Below, piece after piece: positions 10,099 through 19,693 of a stretch of 64,000 bases of DNA. Position 1 is the first letter of the stretch. Every line of letters starts with the position of its first letter. Origin of the DNA: Enterobacter sp. C2 (GTDB lineage Bacteria; Pseudomonadota; Gammaproteobacteria; Enterobacterales; Enterobacteriaceae); NCBI RefSeq assembly GCF_019880405.1, contig NZ_CP082269.1, positions 2,914,001 to 2,978,000 of the forward strand. The letters are read 5' to 3'. The position numbers and the translations under genes were made by a program. The notes below the pieces were generated by a model that saw only the letters and a list, made by a program, of their open reading frames with translations, searched no databases and was not told the DNA's origin.

Positions 10099-10881
10099 TT
10101 AGTCACCGTAAACGTTAAAGTCGAAGTATTTTTTCGCCATTTTGTCATAGGTACCGTCTTTGCGGATTTCACCCAGCGCTTTGTCGAACGCGGCCTTCAG
10201 TTCGGTATCATCTTTGCGCAGGCCAACCCCGGTACCGTCACCGAAGAAGTTTTTATCTTTTACCGACGGACCGGCGAAGGCGAACTCTTTCCCGGCAGGC
10301 TGTTTAAGGAAGCCTTCGCTGGCGGCAACCTCATCCTGCAGGGCGGCGTCCAGACGACCGGCGGCAAGGTCAGAGTAGATCAGATCCTGGTTCTGGTAGG
10401 CCACCACATCAATGCCTTTGCTGCGCCAGTTGGCGTTACCAAAGGCTTCCTGAGTTGAACCCTGTAACACGCCAACGTGCTTGCCCTTCAGCGACTCAAT
10501 GGTCGGCTGGATCGGCGAGCCTTTGGCCGCAATCAGACGTGAATCGGCTGCGTAGAGCTTATCGGAGAAGGCGATCTCCTGCTGGCGCTTTTCAGTAATA
10601 GAGAGAGAAGAGATGATGGCATCAATTTTCTTGGCTTTCAGGGAGGGGATCAGCGCGTCAAAATCGCTGCCCACCCAGGTGCACTTAACCTGAATACGCT
10701 TGCACATCTCGTTGCCGAGGTCGATATCAAAGCCGACAAACTCACCCTTCGCGTCTTTAGACGAGAATGGCGCATAGGTCGCGTCCGTACCAATGCGCAC
10801 GGTCTGAGGAAGCGCAGCGTAAACGCTGGCGGCGCTGGAGAGTCCCAGCAGTAAAGAGAGAGCTACAGCCGTCTTCTTCAT
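10099..10881 (-). CDS. argT: Lysine/arginine/ornithine-binding periplasmic protein ArgT
   Basis: The 260-residue LAO-binding protein delivers lysine, arginine and ornithine to HisQMP. The signal peptide spans about residues 1-22 ([20 protein letters not shown], then YA), and the mature protein starts [17 protein letters not shown]. It is clearly a tandem duplicate of hisJ: both share the [12 protein letters not shown] and [24 protein letters not shown] blocks. GAGGG precedes the ATG. A sigma-54 promoter about 80 bp upstream points to nitrogen-limitation control; read-through would also raise hisJQMP. Confidence 0.97.
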   Translation of the reverse strand: MKKTAVALSLLLGLSSAASVYAALPQTVRIGTDATYAPFSSKDAKGEFVGFDIDLGNEMCKRIQVKCTWVGSDFDALIPSLKAKKIDAIISSLSITEKRQQEIAFSDKLYAADSRLIAAKGSPIQPTIESLKGKHVGVLQGSTQEAFGNANWRSKGIDVVAYQNQDLIYSDLAAGRLDAALQDEVAASEGFLKQPAGKEFAFAGPSVKDKNFFGDGTGVGLRKDDTELKAAFDKALGEIRKDGTYDKMAKKYFDFNVYGD

Positions 10882-10961
10882 ACATTACCCTCGAGTTTCT
10901 GATTTTATTATCTATTGCGTGTTGTTGTTGTATACGTTGTGTTGTGTTACCCGCTGATGCT

Positions 10962-10977
10962 TGCACGTCTTATGCCA
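10962..10977 (-). promoter_or_regulatory. Sigma-54 promoter of argT
   Basis: On the minus strand the sequence TGGCATAAGACGTGCA carries GG at -24 (10976-10975) and GC at -12 (10964-10963) separated by exactly 10 bases, as RpoN promoters require. It lies about 80 bp upstream of the argT start, giving a predicted transcription start near 10951. This agrees with the known NtrC/RpoN control of argT in enteric bacteria. Confidence 0.85.
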
Positions 10978-11132
10978 CTTTCTCATGACGAATAATAATC
11001 GCCGTCAGAAATGTTAATAAAAGGTTGCAGCATTACCGTTAGGGTGAAAGATAGCAGGTCTGCCAAATGAACCGCAGCGTTACAAACTGAAAACGGCGGT
11101 TAAATGTTGAGGATATGATCGCGCTTGCAGAT

Positions 11133-11151
11133 TTGCCCTGAAACAGGGCAA
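11133..11151 (-). terminator. Stem-loop downstream of ubiX
   Basis: A perfect 8-bp stem (TTGCCCTG / CAGGGCAA) with a 3-base loop lies 16 bp beyond the ubiX stop, at the end of the cvpA-purF-ubiX unit. No T-run follows on the minus strand, so termination may be weak or Rho-dependent. Confidence 0.4.
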
Positions 11152-11162
11152 TCCAGGTGAGA

Positions 11163-11179
11163 TGCACTATTTTGACGCA
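11163..11179. promoter_or_regulatory. Candidate NtrC enhancer site upstream of argT
   Basis: TGCACTATTTTGACGCA matches the NtrC consensus TGCACCA-N3-TGGTGCA at 11 of the 14 defined positions. It lies about 200 bp upstream of the sigma-54 promoter and overlaps the last codons and stop of ubiX. Distance and position fit an enhancer for argT. Confidence 0.6.
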
Positions 11180-11748
11180 GCGGGTCCCTGCCAGCGGGTA
11201 AAGAGATCTTCCGGTAGGTCAATGTCGAACTGATCGATAACGCGATTCACCGTCTGGTTGATGATGTCATCGAGGGTCTGTGGGCGATGATAGAAGGCAG
11301 GGACCGGGGGCATGATCGCCGCGCCCAGCTCCGCTGCCTGCGTCATCAGCCGCAGATGGCCGAGATGCAGCGGCGTTTCCCGTACGCAGAGCACCAGAGG
11401 GCGGCGCTCTTTCAGTACCACGTCCGCCGCTCGCGTTAACAGGCTGTCGGTATAGCTGTGAACGATGCCGGAGAGGGTTTTGATGGAACAGGGAAGGATC
11501 ACCATGCCAGCGGTTTTAAACGAGCCGGAGGAGATGCTGGCGGCGATATCACGCGAGTCATGTACCACGTCGGCAAGCGCCTGCACGTCACGCAGGGAGA
11601 GGTCGGTCTCCAGCGCCAGCGTCTGGCGGGCGGCGTTGCTCATGACCAGATGGGTTTCCACCTCAGCTACGTCGCGCAGCACCTGCAGCAGACGCACGCC
11701 ATAGATGGCCCCGCTGGCACCCGAGATGCCAATAATCAGTCGTTTCAT
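11167..11748 (-). CDS. ubiX: Flavin prenyltransferase UbiX
   Basis: UbiX, 193 residues, joins dimethylallyl phosphate to FMN to make the prenylated flavin cofactor used by the decarboxylase UbiD in ubiquinone synthesis. The FMN-binding N-terminus IIGISGASGAIYG (about residues 5-17) and the conserved SIKTLSGI and VLCVRETPLHLGHL segments are present. It sits downstream of purF in the same orientation, behind a 93-bp spacer containing a strong hairpin. Its stop codon overlaps a candidate NtrC site for argT. Confidence 0.95.
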   Translation of the reverse strand: MKRLIIGISGASGAIYGVRLLQVLRDVAEVETHLVMSNAARQTLALETDLSLRDVQALADVVHDSRDIAASISSGSFKTAGMVILPCSIKTLSGIVHSYTDSLLTRAADVVLKERRPLVLCVRETPLHLGHLRLMTQAAELGAAIMPPVPAFYHRPQTLDDIINQTVNRVIDQFDIDLPEDLFTRWQGPAASK

Positions 11749-11812
11749 ATTCCCGTCCTTTTACTTACGTGAGAGGACTTTGCCGGATTATAGCGGGCGT
11801 TGCAACGTTGAA

Positions 11813-11834
11813 GCGCCCTGCGAACGCAGGGCGC
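11813..11834 (-). promoter_or_regulatory. Strong hairpin between purF and ubiX
   Basis: GCGCCCTGCG (11813-11822) and CGCAGGGCGC (11825-11834) are perfect inverted copies with almost no loop. It starts 8 bp past the purF stop. No T-run follows, so it could be an mRNA-stabilising or partly terminating structure that lowers ubiX relative to purF. Confidence 0.5.
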
Positions 11835-11841
11835 GCGAGAG

Positions 11842-13359
11842 TTAACCCTCGTTATGCATCTCTAAGCTTTCAAGATCGTTTTGCATCTGCACGGCTTTGA
11901 CATCGTCATTGCGCAGAGAGTCGAGATAGTCGAGGTACTGCTGGTTCACGTCTTTGGTCACGTAGATCCCGTTGAACACCGAGCACTCAAACTGCTGGAT
12001 ATCCGGGTTCTCAGCGCGTACCGCGTCGATGAGATCGTTGAGGTCCTGGAAGATCAGGCCGTCAGCGCCGATGATCTGGCGGATCTCGTCCACTTCACGC
12101 CCGTGGGCGATCAGCTCGTTCGCGGTCGGCATATCGATGCCGTAGACGTTCGGGAAGCGGATCTCCGGTGCCGCAGAGGCGAGGTAAACTTTCTTCGCCC
12201 CGGCTTCGCGTGCCATCTCGATGATCTGCTCTGAGGTGGTGCCGCGCACGATGGAGTCATCCACCAGCAGCACGTTCTTGTCGCGGAACTCGGCGCGGTT
12301 AGCGTTCAGCTTACGGCGCACGGATTTACGACGCAGCTGCTGGCCCGGCATGATAAAGGTGCGGCCAACGTAGCGGTTCTTCACAAAGCCCTGACGGTAG
12401 GGTTTATCCAGAATGTGGGCGATCTCCAGCGCGATATCGCAGGAGGTCTCCGGGATCGGGATCACCACGTCAATGTCGAGATCTTCCCACTCGCGGGCAA
12501 TCTTCGCCCCCAGCTTTTTACCCATATTAACGCGGGCGCTGTAGACGGAGATCTTGTCGATAAAGGAGTCCGGACGGGCGAAGTAGACGTACTCAAACAG
12601 GCACGGGTTGCTGACCGGATTGTCGGCGCACTGGCGGGTAGAGAGCTGGCCCTTCTCGGTGATGTAGACCGCTTCGCCAGGGGCGACGTCACGCAGGAAC
12701 TCAAAGCCCAGCGTATCCAGCGCCACGCTCTCGGAGGCCATCATATACTCGGTGCGGCCGTCGCCGATGTCACGCTTGCCCAGCACCAGGGGACGGATGC
12801 CGTTGGGATCGCGGAAGCCGACCATGCCGTGGCCGATAATCATCGCGATGCAGGCATACGCGCCGCGGATCAGGCGGTTGGTCGCGGCGATAGCGGCAAA
12901 AATGTTATCCGCCTCTAACGGGTAGTGGCGGAAGTTATCTAGCTCGCTGGCGAAAATATTGAGCAGGATTTCAGAGTCGGAGGTGGTGTTGATGTGGCGA
13001 CGCTTCTCCTGGAACAGCTTCTTACGCAGCTCGTGGGCGTTGGTCAGGTTGCCGTTGTGGGCAAGCGTGATGCCATACGGCGAGTTAACGTAGAAGGGCT
13101 GCGCTTCAGACGCGCTGGAGCTACCAGCGGTGGGGTAGCGCACATGGCCGATACCCATATTCCCCTGGAGGCGCTGCATGTGGCGGGCTTCAAATACATC
13201 GCTAACCATCCCGTTCGCTTTACGTAAACGGAAGCAGTTGTTTTCATCGATAGTGATGATGCCTGCGGCATCTTGACCACGGTGCTGAAGCACCGTTAAC
13301 GCGTCATAAATCGACTGGTTTACCGGCATAACACCGGCGATACCGACAATACCGCACAT
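11842..13359 (-). CDS. purF: Amidophosphoribosyltransferase PurF
   Basis: PurF is 505 residues, the E. coli length. It catalyses the first committed step of purine synthesis, PRPP plus glutamine to phosphoribosylamine. The start MCGIVGIAG places Cys2 as the N-terminal glutaminase nucleophile after Met removal; the glutaminase domain is followed by a phosphoribosyltransferase domain with the PRPP loop [14 protein letters not shown] near residue 365. It lies 33 bp downstream of cvpA and shares its PurR-controlled promoter. Confidence 0.98.
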   Translation of the reverse strand: MCGIVGIAGVMPVNQSIYDALTVLQHRGQDAAGIITIDENNCFRLRKANGMVSDVFEARHMQRLQGNMGIGHVRYPTAGSSSASEAQPFYVNSPYGITLAHNGNLTNAHELRKKLFQEKRRHINTTSDSEILLNIFASELDNFRHYPLEADNIFAAIAATNRLIRGAYACIAMIIGHGMVGFRDPNGIRPLVLGKRDIGDGRTEYMMASESVALDTLGFEFLRDVAPGEAVYITEKGQLSTRQCADNPVSNPCLFEYVYFARPDSFIDKISVYSARVNMGKKLGAKIAREWEDLDIDVVIPIPETSCDIALEIAHILDKPYRQGFVKNRYVGRTFIMPGQQLRRKSVRRKLNANRAEFRDKNVLLVDDSIVRGTTSEQIIEMAREAGAKKVYLASAAPEIRFPNVYGIDMPTANELIAHGREVDEIRQIIGADGLIFQDLNDLIDAVRAENPDIQQFECSVFNGIYVTKDVNQQYLDYLDSLRNDDVKAVQMQNDLESLEMHNEG

Positions 13360-13392
13360 ACGTCTTTTCCTCGCTAGGCCACATCGCAGGGC

Positions 13393-13881
13393 TTACGCCC
13401 TGGGCAAAAAACTAGACGAGCTTTGCAGATAGTCAAAGAACCACCTGATGATGACACTGAACTGTGGGATCAGCTGCGAACGCTGCCAGTCATCGCTTTT
13501 CGAGAACCCGGTAAAGGTATCGAGAAAGAACAGGATTGCGGCAACAATCAGCGCCCCACGTAGCGCACCGAAGCAAATCCCCAACACCCTGTCGGTTCCC
13601 GACAGGCCGGTTTTATCGACCAGCGCGCCGAAAATGTAGTTAACAATAGCGCCGACAATCAGCGTTGCGATAAACAGTACTGCGATAGCAATCCCGTTCC
13701 GCACCAGTTCGTCTTCAAAGCCCGTGAACCAAACAGACAGGTAAGTGTAGTAATGACTGGCAACAAAGAAAGCACAACCCCATGTCACCAGCGATAACGC
13801 TTCACGTACAAAGCCACGGATCAGGCTAACCAGACAGGAAAAACCTATTACCGCGATGATGGCGTAATCAATCCAGACCAT
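13393..13881 (-). CDS. cvpA: CvpA inner-membrane protein
   Basis: CvpA has 162 residues and four predicted membrane helices (for example IDYAIIAVIGFSCLVSLIRGF and GIAIAVLFIATLIVGAIVNYIF). It was named for colicin V production and is needed for bile-salt resistance in several enteric bacteria; its molecular activity is unknown. It is the first gene of the cvpA-purF-ubiX operon, with a PurR operator 57 bp upstream. Confidence 0.95.
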   Translation of the reverse strand: MVWIDYAIIAVIGFSCLVSLIRGFVREALSLVTWGCAFFVASHYYTYLSVWFTGFEDELVRNGIAIAVLFIATLIVGAIVNYIFGALVDKTGLSGTDRVLGICFGALRGALIVAAILFFLDTFTGFSKSDDWQRSQLIPQFSVIIRWFFDYLQSSSSFLPRA

Positions 13882-13937
13882 ATGTGTCCCATGATTTTAC
13901 GCCCTGTCGTCCAGTTCGGGGCGCATTCTAACAGAAA

Positions 13938-13953
13938 AAGAAAACGTTTGCGT
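13938..13953 (-). promoter_or_regulatory. PurR operator upstream of cvpA-purF
   Basis: Read on the minus strand, ACGCAAACGTTTTCTT matches the 16-bp PurR consensus ACGCAAACGTTTTCNT exactly. Binding of PurR with hypoxanthine or guanine here represses the purine operon in E. coli. It lies 57-72 bp upstream of the cvpA start. Confidence 0.92.
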
Positions 13954-13971
13954 AGCGATTTCCGTGCCGCG

Positions 13972-14010
13972 CGAAAATAAAAATGGCGCTGAAAAAATAT
14001 TCAACGCCAT
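13972..14010 (-). terminator. Terminator downstream of dedD
   Basis: TGGCGCTGAA (13984-13993) pairs with TTCAACGCCA (14000-14009), with one mismatch. On the minus strand the stem is followed by a run rich in T (complement of 13974-13983). It starts about 57 bp after the dedD stop, closing the folC-dedD transcript before the cvpA promoter. Confidence 0.8.
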
Positions 14011-14066
14011 CAGACCTTTTGCCTCTCTGGGCCTGCCGGTCGCTCTTTTTTTAACCCGCCAAAGGA

Positions 14067-14771
14067 TCAGTTTGCGCTGTAGTTCATCACCACACCGCTT
14101 AAGCCTGAGAGCTGTTTTAACTCCCCAAGCGATCCTTTTAGCTTGTCTCTGGAAGCGTCCGGGCCGACCAGAATGCGGGTTATTTTACCCTGTACCGGCG
14201 TATTTGGAATAGTGTAAACGCGATACCCTGCTCCACGCAGCTTGCCGACGATCTCAGTGACTTTATCGGCATTTTTTAGCGCCCCAAGCTGGACGACCCA
14301 GGCTTTGCCGGTTGGCGCAGGTTTCTCCTCCGCCGCCGGTTTAGGCGGGGCTACCGGCGCGTCGTTCGCGGCGGCTAACTGCTCGCTGGCTCGGTCACGC
14401 TGCGGCTGTGGCTGCGGCTTAGGCTGCGCCTTTTCCACCGGCTTCGCTTTCGGGGTCTCTACCGGATACTGCTCTGCCTCCAGCGCGCTGCCTTCTAGCG
14501 CCTGCCGAGACGTTTCCAGCGACGGCGCGGCGGCATCTCCCGCGCGCACCTCTTCCGCCGCGCCCTCCGGCGGCTGAGCCGGTAGCGCCTGCGTTGCCGC
14601 TGGCATCATGTCCGGCTCGTCGCGATCGCCCGGCTTCGGCACCAGCGGGATCGCCGCAAACTCGTCCTGATAGTGCTTTTTCTGCCCGTCCAGCAGCCCT
14701 GGCAGGATAATCACCCCCAGCGCCACCAGCACAATGGTGCCCATTAAACGGTTCTGAAACTTACTTGCCAC
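14067..14771 (-). CDS. dedD: Cell-division protein DedD (SPOR domain)
   Basis: DedD, 234 residues, is a single-pass inner-membrane protein of the divisome. Residues about 9-27 form the membrane anchor (TIVLVALGVIILPGLLDG), the middle is rich in Pro, Gln, Glu and Ala, and the last 80 residues are the SPOR domain that binds denuded glycan strands at the septum (VVQLGALKNADKV onward). I chose the GTG at 14771, reading VASKFQNRLMG, because it matches the E. coli start and has GGAGAG upstream. It overlaps the end of folC by 11 bp. The linker sequence differs from that of E. coli. Confidence 0.93.
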   Translation of the reverse strand: MASKFQNRLMGTIVLVALGVIILPGLLDGQKKHYQDEFAAIPLVPKPGDRDEPDMMPAATQALPAQPPEGAAEEVRAGDAAAPSLETSRQALEGSALEAEQYPVETPKAKPVEKAQPKPQPQPQRDRASEQLAAANDAPVAPPKPAAEEKPAPTGKAWVVQLGALKNADKVTEIVGKLRGAGYRVYTIPNTPVQGKITRILVGPDASRDKLKGSLGELKQLSGLSGVVMNYSAN

Positions 14772-16029
14772 CTGCTCTCCCCGCGTCCATCGCTTCCATG
14801 ACATGTGCCACCGTGTGGAATGAACCACACACCAGCACGGTATCTTCAGGTCTGGCATCCGCCATTGCTGCGCGCCACGCCTGCTCGACGTCAGCAAATG
14901 CCGCCCCACCTTTCAGATGGGCCAGCAGCTGCTCTGCTGTTGCGCCGCGTGGCCCCTCCAGAGGGGCACAATACCAGCTATCGACGCACCGCTCCAGACA
15001 GGCCAGCGTACCGCCGATGTCTTTATCGTGCAGCATCCCGACCACCGCCAGTACCCGCCCGTGGGACGGCAGATCCGCAAGCCGTCCTGCAAGGTAAGCC
15101 GCCGCGTGCGGGTTATGCGCCACGTCGAGGATCACCCTTGGCGACTCGCTCACCGTCTGAAAACGCCCCGGCAGGATCGCGCTGGCAATGCCGTCGCGGA
15201 TTGCCTGCTCGCTCACCTTTAGCCCACTGGCGCGCAGCGCCGCCAGGGCGGTCGCCGCATTTGGCTGTGGAACGTGGGGCAGCGGCAGCGCGCTCAGCTC
15301 GCCCGTCGTATCCTGAAATGTCCAGCTATTATCCTCTACCGCGTAGTGCCAGTCGACCCCGCGACGCAGCAGGTTGGCCCCCTTCTCGCTCGCCACCTCG
15401 GCAATGGTATACGGCATATCGGGTTCACCCACCACCGCCGGTTTGCCGCCGCGGAAGATCCCGGCTTTTTCCCGGCCGATACTTTCGCGATCCGGCCCCA
15501 GCCAGTCAGTATGATCGAGGGCGATGCTGGTGACCACCGCCACGTCAGCATCCACCATGTTGGTGGCGTCCAGACGTCCGCCCAGCCCGACTTCAAGAAT
15601 GATCACGTCCAGCGCGGCCTGCTTAAACAGCCACAGCGCCGAGAGCGTACCGTACTCAAAGTAGGTGAGCGAGGTTTCGCCGCGGGCGGTCTCAATGGCG
15701 GCAAATGAGCGAGTATGCTCCAGCTCGGGAAGCTCCCCGCCCTGCACGCGCACGCGCTCGGTATAGCGCACCAGATGGGGCGAACTGTAGACACCCACCC
15801 GGTAGCCAGCCGCCAGCAAAATCGACTCCAGCGTGCGACAGGTGGTGCCTTTGCCGTTGGTACCTGCCACGGTAAAGACGAAAGGTGCAGGCTTTAAGAC
15901 ATTCAGCGCCGCGGCCACCCGGCTGACGCGCTCAAGACCCATATCGATGGTTTTACCGTGCAGGTTTTCCAGATAAGAAAGCCACGTGGCCAGGGGCGAC
16001 GTGGCTTGAGGAGTGCTTTTCATTTCCAT
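14761..16029 (-). CDS. folC: Bifunctional dihydrofolate/folylpolyglutamate synthase FolC
   Basis: FolC has 422 residues and adds glutamate to dihydropteroate and then to tetrahydrofolates. The Mur-ligase-like P-loop GTNGKGTT lies at 56-63, and DVAHNPHAA marks the C-terminal domain. Starts at 16029 or two codons later are both possible. It overlaps dedD by 11 bp and follows accD, matching the E. coli accD-folC-dedD order. Confidence 0.97.
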   Translation of the reverse strand: MEMKSTPQATSPLATWLSYLENLHGKTIDMGLERVSRVAAALNVLKPAPFVFTVAGTNGKGTTCRTLESILLAAGYRVGVYSSPHLVRYTERVRVQGGELPELEHTRSFAAIETARGETSLTYFEYGTLSALWLFKQAALDVIILEVGLGGRLDATNMVDADVAVVTSIALDHTDWLGPDRESIGREKAGIFRGGKPAVVGEPDMPYTIAEVASEKGANLLRRGVDWHYAVEDNSWTFQDTTGELSALPLPHVPQPNAATALAALRASGLKVSEQAIRDGIASAILPGRFQTVSESPRVILDVAHNPHAAAYLAGRLADLPSHGRVLAVVGMLHDKDIGGTLACLERCVDSWYCAPLEGPRGATAEQLLAHLKGGAAFADVEQAWRAAMADARPEDTVLVCGSFHTVAHVMEAMDAGRAGGK

Positions 16030-16059
16030 AGTGCCCGGGGATTGCTGCCAGTGTGAAAA

Positions 16060-16090
16060 GAAAAAAGGCAGAGCCGGCTGGCCCTGCCTC
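16060..16090 (-). terminator. Terminator downstream of accD
   Basis: AGGCAG/CTGCCT (16066-16071 and 16084-16089) plus inner GCC/GGC form an imperfect hairpin. Read on the minus strand, TTTTTT and TTTT follow directly (complement of 16056-16065). It lies within 40 bp of the accD stop. Confidence 0.75.
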
Positions 16091-16098
16091 CTGATTTA

Positions 16099-17013
16099 TC
16101 AGACTCCGCCTTCCTGATCCGGTACCGGCGGTACCACTACGCTTTCACGTGGGGCATCCGGGTTGGGTGCAGGCTGGTTCATCAGCTTCGCCAGAATGCT
16201 CGCCAGCTTCAGGCGCAGCTCTGGACGACGCACGATCATATCGATCGCGCCTTTCTCAATCAGAAACTCGCTGCGCTGGAAGCCCGGCGGCAGTTTCTCA
16301 CGCACGGTCTGCTCGATAACGCGCGGACCAGCAAAGCCGATAAGCGCCTTCGGCTCAGCGATGTTGAGATCGCCCAGCATCGCAAAGCTTGCAGAGACGC
16401 CGCCCATGGTCGGGTCGGTCAGCACGGAGATATACGGCAGACCGCGCTCCTGCATTTTTGCCAGCGCGGCAGAGGTTTTCGCCATCTGCATCAGGGACAT
16501 CAGTGCTTCCTGCATACGCGCCCCGCCGGAGGCGGAGAAGCAGATCAGCGGGCAGTTGTCTTCCAGCGCCTGCTCAACGGCACGGACAAAACGTGCGCCC
16601 ACAACCGAGCCCATGGAGCCGCCCATAAAGGCAAACTCAAAGGCTGCCGCCACAACCGGCATCTCGTGCAGGGTGCCTTTCATCACCACCAGCGCGTCTG
16701 TCTCACCGGTCTCTTTCTGAGCCGTAGCCAGACGATCTTTGTACTTCTTAGAGTCGCGGAACTTCAGCACATCTTTCGGCTCAAGCTCGCTACCCAGCTC
16801 CACCATGGACCCTTCATCCAGCAGACTATGCAGGCGATTACGCGCTGACATACGCATGTGGTGGTCACACTTCGGGCAGACCTCCAGGTTACGCTCCAGT
16901 TCGGCACGGTAAAGCACCTGACCGCAGCTGTCACATTTGGTCCACACGCCCTCAGGGATGCTTGCCTTGCGGGTGGGAGTAATATTGCTCTTAATTCGTT
17001 CAATCCAGCTCAT
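16099..17013 (-). CDS. accD: Acetyl-CoA carboxylase carboxyltransferase subunit beta, AccD
   Basis: AccD is 304 residues, the E. coli length. With AccA it transfers the carboxyl group from biotin to acetyl-CoA to make malonyl-CoA. The N-terminal zinc ribbon has Cys at 27, 30, 46 and 49; the crotonase-fold domain follows, with [20 protein letters not shown]. The start at 17013 ([10 protein letters not shown]) has AAGG upstream; the frame runs on to 17046 without conservation. Confidence 0.97.
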   Translation of the reverse strand: MSWIERIKSNITPTRKASIPEGVWTKCDSCGQVLYRAELERNLEVCPKCDHHMRMSARNRLHSLLDEGSMVELGSELEPKDVLKFRDSKKYKDRLATAQKETGETDALVVMKGTLHEMPVVAAAFEFAFMGGSMGSVVGARFVRAVEQALEDNCPLICFSASGGARMQEALMSLMQMAKTSAALAKMQERGLPYISVLTDPTMGGVSASFAMLGDLNIAEPKALIGFAGPRVIEQTVREKLPPGFQRSEFLIEKGAIDMIVRRPELRLKLASILAKLMNQPAPNPDAPRESVVVPPVPDQEGGV

Positions 17014-17116
17014 TGATAACCTTTCTGCATGAACCTGGTAGCCCATAAATGGTGCACATTAAAACATAACAGTCGGCAACTTGGGACAAAAAAGTGGTCG
17101 AACCGTTGCCGGGTTC

Positions 17117-17776
17117 CTATTTTGCCTGTCGTGATGCCGCCCGTCGATGACGAATAATTTCGACTATGCCTGGCAGGATAGAGAGCACGATAATCGCGAC
17201 GATCATCAGCTTCAAATTCTCCTGCACAACCGGCAGATCGCCAAACAGATAGCCTGCATAGGTAAACAGCAGCACCCACAGCAGCGCGCCGATGACGTTA
17301 TAAGCCGCAAAATGACGATAGGACATATGCCCCATTCCCGCCACAAAAGGCGCGAAGGTTCTGACGATCGGCACAAATCGCGCCAGAACGATCGTCTTGC
17401 CGCCGTGCTTGTCGTAGAAAGCGTGGGTTTTATCGAGGTAGCTGCGACGGAAGATTTTGGAATTGGGATTACTGAAAAGCCGAGCGCCAAACAGACGGCC
17501 GATGGTGTAGTTCACCGCATCGCCGAGGATCGCCGCGACAATCATCAGCATCACCATCATATGCACGTTGAGATCGTTGCTCGGCAGCGCAGAGAGCGCC
17601 CCGGCCACGAACAGCAGCGAGTCGCCCGGCAGGAACGGCGTGACCACCAGCCCGGTTTCACAGAATAAAATCAGGAACAGGATGGCATAGATCCAGATGC
17701 CGTACTCGGCCACCAGCTCCGCCAGATGCACATCAATGTGCAGGATAAAGTCGATCAGAAAGTAGATAAAATCCAT
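17117..17776 (-). CDS. dedA: DedA family membrane protein
   Basis: DedA has 219 residues and several membrane segments. The signature region F-x-R-(x)-P reads [20 protein letters not shown]; an acidic residue in [10 protein letters not shown] is also conserved. DedA-family proteins support membrane potential and have been linked to lipid (undecaprenyl phosphate) flipping; the role of this paralogue is not proven. It lies 25 bp downstream of truA on the same strand. Confidence 0.95.
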   Translation of the reverse strand: MDFIYFLIDFILHIDVHLAELVAEYGIWIYAILFLILFCETGLVVTPFLPGDSLLFVAGALSALPSNDLNVHMMVMLMIVAAILGDAVNYTIGRLFGARLFSNPNSKIFRRSYLDKTHAFYDKHGGKTIVLARFVPIVRTFAPFVAGMGHMSYRHFAAYNVIGALLWVLLFTYAGYLFGDLPVVQENLKLMIVAIIVLSILPGIVEIIRHRRAASRQAK

Positions 17777-17801
17777 GTCATTAGCCTTTGTCTGTCTGCA
17801 T

Positions 17802-18614
17802 TTAGTCCGCTAAAAACAGCGGGCCCATAGGCAATACCGGCAGCGCGAACCTGGCGGGATAGTCTACCGCCACCAGGTACAGCCCTTCCGCTTTTGCCGT
17901 TGCCGCTGCAAGCCGACGATCCCTGGCCGCCAGCAGCTCTGCTATCCAGCTCTCCGGCTGGTTGTGGCTGCCTACTTCCATCAGGCTGCCGACAATGTTC
18001 CTGACCATATGATGTACAAAGGCATTGGCTTTGATATCGACCACCACATATGCACCGTAACGGGTTACGTTAATGTGCATCACGTTACGCCACGGCGTGC
18101 GCGACTGGCACTGTACCGCCCGGAACGAGGTAAAGTCATTCTCGCCAATCAGACACTGGGCCGCGCGGTGCATCCGCTCTGCGTCCAGCGGCTGATGGTA
18201 GTGCGTCACGCCCTGACCAAGCACCGCCGGACGCAGGCGATGGTTGTAGATGACGTAGCGGTAACGGCGAGCCGTGGCGCTAAATCGGGCATGAAAATCT
18301 TCGGGCACATCTTTCACCCAGCGCACCGCAATGTCACCAGGTAAATTCGCATTTACGCCCAGCGTCCAGGCGGCGTCTTTACGCAGGGCGGTGGTCTCGA
18401 AGTGCACCACCTGCCCCGTGCCGTGCACGCCTGCATCGGTGCGGCCCGCGCAGAAGACCGAGATTGGCTCGTTCGCGACCTGCGAGAGCGCCTTCTCCAG
18501 CTTCTCCTGCACGCTGCGAACTTCGTTCTGCCGCTGCCAGCCGTAATATTTGCTGCCGTCGTACTCAATGCCCAGCGCGATCCGATAGACCGGCTTCTCC
18601 TGCACTTCTGACAT
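17802..18614 (-). CDS. truA: tRNA pseudouridine(38-40) synthase TruA
   Basis: TruA, 270 residues, converts uridine to pseudouridine at positions 38-40 of the tRNA anticodon stem-loop. The catalytic aspartate is D60 in [10 protein letters not shown]. Its start overlaps the usg stop by one base (TGATG), indicating translational coupling. Order usg-truA-dedA equals that of E. coli. Confidence 0.97.
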   Translation of the reverse strand: MSEVQEKPVYRIALGIEYDGSKYYGWQRQNEVRSVQEKLEKALSQVANEPISVFCAGRTDAGVHGTGQVVHFETTALRKDAAWTLGVNANLPGDIAVRWVKDVPEDFHARFSATARRYRYVIYNHRLRPAVLGQGVTHYHQPLDAERMHRAAQCLIGENDFTSFRAVQCQSRTPWRNVMHINVTRYGAYVVVDIKANAFVHHMVRNIVGSLMEVGSHNQPESWIAELLAARDRRLAAATAKAEGLYLVAVDYPARFALPVLPMGPLFLAD

Positions 18615-19627
18615 CAGTAGAGATACTCCTGGACCAGCTTCTCAGCGATCTTCACCGCCATCAGCGCGCCGCCGAAGCGCACGTTGTCGGCGACTGACCA
18701 GAACTGGATCTGCTCCGGCATGCCGTAGTCATTACGCACGCAGCCGACGGAGAGCTGAGTATTACCGGAGGCATCTCCCACCTGGGTCGGAAACTCACCC
18801 GCTTCGGAGAGGACGATATCTTCGCCATGGGCAAAGGCGTCGCGAGCCTCTTCCGCCGCCAGCGGACGCAGGGCTTCAAAGGTAACCATCTGCGCGTGGC
18901 CGTAGAAGACCGGTGACTGGACGCTGCTGACGGAGATCATCAGCCCCTCATCCTGCAGCACCTTGCGCACCTGGTCGACGACGCGGCGCTCGTCAGGGAC
19001 GCTGCCTTCGCCATCAACGCGCAGCGGCAGCATGTTGAATGCCAGCTGGCGGCCAAAGTAGTCCTCTTCATCCACGGGAATGCCGTTGAGCAGTTTGGCG
19101 CTCTGCCCGGCCAGCGCATCCACCGCCGCCTTGCCCTGACCCGAGACCGACAGCAGGTTGGTCACAGCGATGCGTGACAGGCCACCCGCCTCAATCAGCG
19201 GCTTCAGCGCGGTCAGCAGTTGGCTGGTGAGGCTGTCGGCGACGGCAATCACGTTGCGGTTGCGGTAGTCGGCCAGCACAAACGGGTTAACGTCCGGCAC
19301 AACCAACGGCACATCCGGCTCGAGCGCAAACAGGCCGCTGGCGTCGATCACCAGGCAGCCGGCGTTGGTCGCCTCTTCAATATAGGTAGCTGAAGCCTCC
19401 GCGCCAGCCACGAAAAAGGCCAGCTGCGCCTGTGTCCAGTCAAACTCGGCGGCGTCCTGGACATAGATTGTTTTACCCACGTAGCGCAGATCTTTACCGG
19501 CGCTCTCGTGACGGGCCAGCGCATACAGATCGCCCACCGGGAACTGACGCTCAGCAAGCGTTTCGAGCAGGGCTTCGCCGACAGCGCCGGTCGCGCCCAG
19601 GATGGCAATGTTCCAGCCTTCTGACAT
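18614..19627 (-). CDS. usg: USG-1 protein, aspartate-semialdehyde dehydrogenase homologue
   Basis: Usg has 337 residues and the fold of aspartate-semialdehyde dehydrogenases: GATGAVG at 11-17 binds the nucleotide. Where true Asd enzymes have the catalytic Cys (PNC-S/T), this protein reads A130-D-S-L-T-S, with no Cys, so dehydrogenase activity is unlikely. The function is unknown; in E. coli it lies in the pdxB operon and is widely conserved. It is preceded by pdxB (66-bp gap) and coupled to truA. Confidence 0.94.
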   Translation of the reverse strand: MSEGWNIAILGATGAVGEALLETLAERQFPVGDLYALARHESAGKDLRYVGKTIYVQDAAEFDWTQAQLAFFVAGAEASATYIEEATNAGCLVIDASGLFALEPDVPLVVPDVNPFVLADYRNRNVIAVADSLTSQLLTALKPLIEAGGLSRIAVTNLLSVSGQGKAAVDALAGQSAKLLNGIPVDEEDYFGRQLAFNMLPLRVDGEGSVPDERRVVDQVRKVLQDEGLMISVSSVQSPVFYGHAQMVTFEALRPLAAEEARDAFAHGEDIVLSEAGEFPTQVGDASGNTQLSVGCVRNDYGMPEQIQFWSVADNVRFGGALMAVKIAEKLVQEYLY

Positions 19628-19693
19628 GGTGGTTTACTCCAGACAATAGCAGTACGCTCCCCGCAGCAGGGCGGAGAGCGAAAGAGAATAAGT

